Part shown: in pieces, positions 6,464 to 9,709 of the stretch
Layout: every line of letters starts with the position of its first letter
Numbering within the stretch: the stretch's first letter is position 1
Assembly (NCBI GenBank): GCA_041744735.1
Contig: JBGTKH010000495.1
Location: 1-9,709 of the forward strand
Direction: 5' to 3'
DNA length: 9,709 nt
From: JBGTKH01 sp041744735
GTDB taxonomy: Bacteria; Planctomycetota; Planctomycetia; Pirellulales; Pirellulaceae
Notes under the pieces: model-generated
The model's database searches: none
Told to the model about the DNA's origin: nothing
Seen by the model: the letters and a program-made list of their open reading frames with translations, nothing else
Translations under genes and position numbers: made by a program

Positions 6464-6519
6464 GTAGCCTGACTCTCCGAGTCGGGCCGAACGACGCCCG
6501 ACTCGGAGAGTCAGGCTAC
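6464..6519. repeat. Palindromic repeat: 24-base perfect inverted arms, 8-base loop
   Basis: The arms at 6464-6487 and 6496-6519 are exact reverse complements over 24 bases around the loop CGAACGAC. The arm contains GTAGCCTGACTCTCCGAGTC. From memory, this is another sequence that recurs in planctomycete intergenic DNA, so this is probably a second dispersed palindromic element, unrelated in sequence to the one at 2261. It lies in the 272-base gap between two minus-strand genes, 60 bases past the stop of the gene at 6579, where the stable hairpin could also reduce read-through. The rest of the gap, 6307-6463 and 6520-6578, shows no gene or clear signal. Confidence 0.9.
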
Positions 6520-6578
6520 AGGATGCGCGCACGGCCCACGCGTGTTACCAACTAAGACTCTACCACGTCCGCACGCGG

Positions 6579-7709
6579 CTAGTTGGCCGTTGGCGAATCA
6601 GTTTGGCTGGCTTCAGCCGGTTTGCCTGGCGCGGTCGCTGCGTCCGTGTGTGGCGGCGGCGCCGGATGCTCGTCTACTGTGGCGGCCTCGGCGGGGACCA
6701 GTGTGGCGACGATTTGTTGCAGTTGTTGGCTGAGCTGCTGCGGACTGCTGCCCGATTGAAGTTGCTGCTGCAGTTTGGCAAGGTTGGCGGCCAGCTTCAA
6801 ATCGCTCTGTGCTCGCTGCGCCTCGCCCTTGGCACTGACCGCTTTGGCTTCGGCGGCGGCGCGGTCGCGGGGGTCGCCGCTGAACAGCGATTCGATGGCG
6901 TCGACCAGCCGCGTCAAGATGCGGTACACCACCGATGCCGAAAAACCGCCCAGAATGGCCAACAGCGGCTTGCTGAGTACAGATGTAGACAACGCAGCGG
7001 GGCCGCTGGATGGCTGTGCCCCGGAAATGGCCGCCGGGTCAGACACAAGCTCCGGCAGCAAATCGGCCAGGATCCACCCGGCGATGATGCCCAACACGAA
7101 ATTGATCCAATACGAGGCTTTGTATTTTGGGTCGAACGTGCAGTCCGCGATATAGCGATTGGCTTTGAACAGCGCGGCGAAAGACGCTCCCAGCGCGGCT
7201 GCGGAAATATAGAACAACTCGTTCATCAACAGCGGCACGCCCGAGGACGTCATCACGCTCGAATAGTCCGGATTGGCGCTGACCAGTGGTGACAAGCTCA
7301 ATCCGACTAGGGAAACCAGCGACACGATCGCCGCCAACATCATGTGCCGGATCAGCGGTACCGGTCCTAGGAAGCCGAGCAAGTGTGGCTTGGCCGATTC
7401 TTCCGCCAGCAACAGAATCGTCCGCGGCGTGGACGGCGCGACGATTTTGGTCAGCCGCTGGTGAACGGCCGTAAGTTTCGCCAAATCGCCGGCGGACTGA
7501 ACCGTGCCAACTGCCGCGGCGCTCGCTTCGCCCGTTTGCTCTGGCACCGGCGCACGAGTTTCGGTCAGCGCCGCCAACTGCTCGACCAGCGCCCCCGGAA
7601 CCGCCATTCCCGACGCCAGCGCATGCCGAGCCATGGCGTCGCATTCGCGAATCATCTGTTCGCGTAACGGTACCCCGCCGCCATCGGCACTTGAAACGGT
7701 TTCATTCAT
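6579..7709 (-). CDS. Four-segment membrane protein with Gln-rich C-terminal coil, function unknown
   Basis: I recognise no named family in this 376-residue protein. The N-terminal 115 residues are soluble and partly helical (REQMIRECDAMARHAL). Four hydrophobic segments follow near 118-143, 162-184, 198-220 and 246-265. The loop between the second and third contains ANRYIADCTFDPKYKASYW, a conserved-looking stretch. Residues about 278-337 are charged, then glutamine-rich (LAKLQQQLQ, QQLSQQLQQI), and probably form a coiled coil. The last 40 residues are a proline, alanine and threonine-rich tail. With an uncleaved N-terminus it is likely an inner-membrane protein with both ends on the same side. 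The ATG at 7709 lacks a visible Shine-Dalgarno. It is divergent from the beta-propeller gene at 7923 with 213 bases between. Codon pattern and GC match the neighbouring chromosomal genes. Confidence 0.82.
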   Translation of the reverse strand: MNETVSSADGGGVPLREQMIRECDAMARHALASGMAVPGALVEQLAALTETRAPVPEQTGEASAAAVGTVQSAGDLAKLTAVHQRLTKIVAPSTPRTILLLAEESAKPHLLGFLGPVPLIRHMMLAAIVSLVSLVGLSLSPLVSANPDYSSVMTSSGVPLLMNELFYISAAALGASFAALFKANRYIADCTFDPKYKASYWINFVLGIIAGWILADLLPELVSDPAAISGAQPSSGPAALSTSVLSKPLLAILGGFSASVVYRILTRLVDAIESLFSGDPRDRAAAEAKAVSAKGEAQRAQSDLKLAANLAKLQQQLQSGSSPQQLSQQLQQIVATLVPAEAATVDEHPAPPPHTDAATAPGKPAEASQTDSPTAN

Positions 7710-7909
7710 ACGGTTTGCGACGGATGGATTCGTTCAGTGGAATTTTACGGGCCGGTTGAGGTATCCCGTAGCACCGTGGAGTTTCGTCCTTGAACAATCA
7801 TAGGATAGTAGGCCGTTGTTGATCTCACTTCGACTCGAAAAAGATTGTGTCGGCCGAGAAATTGTGTATCCTGATAAGCGTCACCCTGAACGTAAATCCC
7901 TGCCCGATA

Positions 7910-7915
7910 AAGGAG
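7910..7915 (+). promoter_or_regulatory. Ribosome binding site of the beta-propeller gene
   Basis: AAGGAG lies seven bases before the ATG at 7923, a near-ideal spacing, and fixes that start. The gap upstream (7710-7922) must hold promoters for both divergent genes, but I find no convincing -35/-10 pair. Confidence 0.75.
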
Positions 7916-7922
7916 TCTCGCC

Positions 7923-9203
7923 ATGCCACGCTGCTTCGTTCGCTGTCCGGTTGTATTGGTCATTCTTGCTGCCGCGTTTGCCCAGGGTGCCGATTGGACC
8001 GGGTTTCGCGGGCCGGGCGGGTTGGGGTCGAGTGACGAGACGGGACTGCCGCTCACTTGGTCTTCGACGGAGAACATCGTTTGGAAGACCGAATTGCCCG
8101 GCCCCGGCACCTCCAGCCCCGTGGTGTTGGGCGACCGCGTTTATGTGACTTCGTACAGCGGCTATGCGTTGGATGCGTCCGATCCGGGCGATATGAGTGC
8201 GCTGATGCGGCACGTCGTGTGTGTGGAGCGTGGCAGCGGCAAAATCTTGTGGTCGAAAGAATTCAAACCCAGCTTGCCCGAGTCCGAATATTCCGGCGGC
8301 AACAATTCATGGCACGGGTACAGTTCGGCCACGCCGACCACCGACGGCGAGCGGCTGTATGTGTTTTTCGGCAAGTCGGGCGTGTACTGTCTGGACCTCG
8401 ATGGCAACGAAATTTGGCGCGCCAGCGTCGGCACGCGCGCGACCGGTTGGGGCTCGGCCACGTCTCCCGTGTTGTACAAGGACTTCGTGATCGTGAACGC
8501 CAGCGTGGAGAGTGGCGCGATCGTGGCGCTGGACAAGATGACCGGCAAGGAAGCGTGGCGGGCCGACGGGATTCGTGGCTCATGGAACACGCCCGTGCTA
8601 GTCGACGTGCCGGGCGGCGAGACCGAGTTGGTCGTCTGCGTTCCGATGACCGTGCTGGGTCTCGATCCCGCGACCGGCGAGCGGCTGTGGCGCAGCGAAG
8701 GCATTCCCGACTCGGGTTACATCTGTCCCAGCGTCGTCGCACACGAAGGCATCGTCTACGCCATCGGCGGGCGCACGAACACGGCGCTCGCCGTTCGTGC
8801 GGGCGGGCGCGGCGACGTAACGAGCACCCACGAATTGTGGCGCACCAACAAGGGCTCGAACGTCTGCTCGCCCGTGTATCACGACGGCTATCTCTACTGG
8901 GTCCATGATCGATCGGGCATCGCCAACTGTTTGAACGCCGCCACGGGCGATACAGTCTATCAAGAGCGACTAACACCACGACCCGGCGTCGTGTACGCGT
9001 CCGCGATATTGGCCGACGGCAAGTTGTACGCTGTCTCACAGCACGAGGGTACGTTTGTGCTGGCCGCCAAGCCCGAGTTCGAACTGCTCGCGCACAACAC
9101 GCTGGCCGACGACGACAGCCGCACCAACGCCTCGCCCGCTGTCAGCCACGGACAACTGCTGTTGCGCACCGATCGCAACTTGTACTGCATCGGGACGAAG
9201 TAG
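7923..9203 (+). CDS. Exported PQQ-type beta-propeller (BamB-like) repeat protein
   Basis: This 426-residue protein is a full-length PQQ-like beta-propeller of the kind found in large paralogous families in planctomycetes. Residues 1-23 form a Sec signal peptide: a short basic start, the core VVLVILAAAFA, and probable cleavage after AQGA. The mature protein opens with DWTGFRGPGG, a typical family start. Propeller blades are marked by repeated 'aLd..TG...W' and 'sPv..dg.vYv' units, for example KILWSKEF at about 107, VYCLDLDGNEIWRA at about 154, VALDKMTGKEAWRA at about 201, LGLDPATGERLWRS at about 245, and VCSPVYHDGYLYWV at about 314. Such propellers usually act as binding or scaffold domains in the periplasm. 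Some relatives are quinoprotein dehydrogenases, but I see no evidence for cofactor binding here. It ends 20 bases before the convergent gene's stop. Confidence 0.92.
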   Translation: MPRCFVRCPVVLVILAAAFAQGADWTGFRGPGGLGSSDETGLPLTWSSTENIVWKTELPGPGTSSPVVLGDRVYVTSYSGYALDASDPGDMSALMRHVVCVERGSGKILWSKEFKPSLPESEYSGGNNSWHGYSSATPTTDGERLYVFFGKSGVYCLDLDGNEIWRASVGTRATGWGSATSPVLYKDFVIVNASVESGAIVALDKMTGKEAWRADGIRGSWNTPVLVDVPGGETELVVCVPMTVLGLDPATGERLWRSEGIPDSGYICPSVVAHEGIVYAIGGRTNTALAVRAGGRGDVTSTHELWRTNKGSNVCSPVYHDGYLYWVHDRSGIANCLNAATGDTVYQERLTPRPGVVYASAILADGKLYAVSQHEGTFVLAAKPEFELLAHNTLADDDSRTNASPAVSHGQLLLRTDRNLYCIGTK

Positions 9204-9208
9204 ACTTC

Positions 9209-9239
9209 CGAATCAACCGGCATTCACCGACCGGATTCG
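9209..9239. terminator. Weak hairpin between convergent gene ends
   Basis: CGAAT and CCGG at 9209-9220 (with a three-base bulge) can pair with CCGG and ATTCG at 9231-9239 around a ten-base loop. It sits between convergent stop codons, partly inside the 3' end of the minus-strand gene. No T-tract follows, so a terminator role is only possible. Confidence 0.25.
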
Positions 9240-9709
9240 CTCAGTAACACGTCGAGATCGTCAGCCACGTCAGGCGGTAGCTGTTGAAGCAGTTCGCGAT
9301 TGACGAGTCCCACATCAATCAAGTCGCGCAAGTGGACGCGGTCTTGGTCGCGATTGGACATTAGCTTCATCAGCACAAGGTCCGGCAGAGACACAATCGG
9401 CCGGTCGCCCGGCAGTGTCTCGCAGCGATCCAACGTGGGCGACGGATGCGCACAGTTAGGCCGAACCTTTTCACCCGCCCAAATCAAGCGTACGGCGTGG
9501 CGCGGGTTGGGATCGTCGCGGTCCAAAAACATGCCGACGCCCAAGACCTCAAAATAATCCATGTCGACCGACAACGCCGCAGCACGCGCTGCGGAAAGGT
9601 CTTCGCGTCGAATTAACAGATCGACGTCTTTGGTTGTGCGAACCGCGGCCGGTTCAACGGTAGCCACCCACATCGCCACCGCCTGTCCGCCGACAAAGGC
9701 GAACGGCAC
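9224..9709 (-). CDS. Nucleotidyltransferase-fold protein (AbiEii/MNT-like), 5' end cut by window edge
   Basis: The 161 residues seen belong to the nucleotidyltransferase superfamily. FAFVGGQAVAMW (3-14) carries the Gly-Gly of the nucleotide-binding turn, and RTTKDVDLLI (24-33) carries the catalytic-type Asp28 and Asp30 pair. Later, VSLPDLVLMKLMSNRDQDRVHLRDLIDV is the helical stretch typical of AbiEii-like and related uncharacterised nucleotidyltransferases. Members of this group include toxins of AbiE-type systems and small NTases of unknown role. In this sequence type the core motif usually follows 20 or more residues, so the apparent GTG at 9709 is probably internal and the gene continues off the right edge. 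No antitoxin partner is visible downstream, since the next gene is convergent. A possible partner would have to lie upstream, outside the window. Confidence 0.82.
   Translation of the reverse strand: MPFAFVGGQAVAMWVATVEPAAVRTTKDVDLLIRREDLSAARAAALSVDMDYFEVLGVGMFLDRDDPNPRHAVRLIWAGEKVRPNCAHPSPTLDRCETLPGDRPIVSLPDLVLMKLMSNRDQDRVHLRDLIDVGLVNRELLQQLPPDVADDLDVLLSESGR

Noticed and set aside
2261..6519. The two large palindromes as a possible CRISPR array or ends of one transposon
   Set aside because: They differ in sequence, are 4 kb apart and are not regularly repeated. The DNA between them contains ordinary chromosomal genes and no transposase.
6603..7292. A 229-residue plus-strand open frame opposite the four-segment membrane protein
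   Set aside because: It is rich in Arg, Gly and Gln with no recognisable domain. The minus-strand frame has clear membrane segments, so this is an antisense shadow.
8057..9039. Long open frames in other frames over the beta-propeller gene, 8057-8908 plus and 8263-9039 minus
   Set aside because: Both are arginine-rich without domain features. They arise from the high-GC codons of the intact propeller gene.

Overview
The window looks like chromosomal DNA of a member of the Planctomycetota, probably near the Pirellulales. This is inferred from gene style, not from a marker gene. The signs are a secreted PQQ-type beta-propeller protein, a Tat-exported sugar isomerase-like protein, a zinc-ribbon membrane protein, moderately high GC, and two long palindromic repeats of a kind I associate with planctomycete genomes. 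No rRNA, tRNA, CRISPR array, integrase or transposase was found.

Layout. (1) 1-384, minus: the 5' part of prephenate dehydrogenase (tyrA), running off the left edge. (2) 549-2217, plus: a divergent, tightly packed run of a Phd/YefM-like antitoxin, a VapC-like PIN toxin overlapping it by four bases, and an orphan GspF/PilC-type membrane protein that starts five bases after the toxin stop. (3) 2218-2569: a 29-base perfect inverted repeat, followed by the decayed remnant of a beta-propeller gene on the minus strand. (4) 2559-3743, minus: a zinc-ribbon plus multi-pass membrane protein. (5) 3818-5244, minus: a lower-GC two-gene cassette. It encodes a conserved 141-residue protein of unknown function and a 326-residue protein whose C-terminus looks like a GIY-YIG nuclease fold lacking its catalytic arginine. 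(6) 5332-6306, minus: a Tat-signal sugar isomerase/epimerase-like protein. (7) 6307-6578: no gene, with a 24-base perfect inverted repeat at 6464-6519. (8) 6579-7709, minus: a four-segment membrane protein of unknown function. (9) 7923-9203, plus: an intact, exported PQQ-type beta-propeller protein. (10) 9224-9709, minus: a nucleotidyltransferase-fold protein cut by the right edge.

How the parts relate. Most genes look like independent units. The parts that look functionally linked are the toxin-antitoxin pair (possibly with the GspF-like gene in the same transcript) and the two-gene cassette at 3818-5244. That cassette is the best candidate here for an undescribed system. The remnant at 2345-2569 shows gene decay beside a palindromic repeat. 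No gene-free stretch exceeds 300 bases; the longest is 6307-6578.
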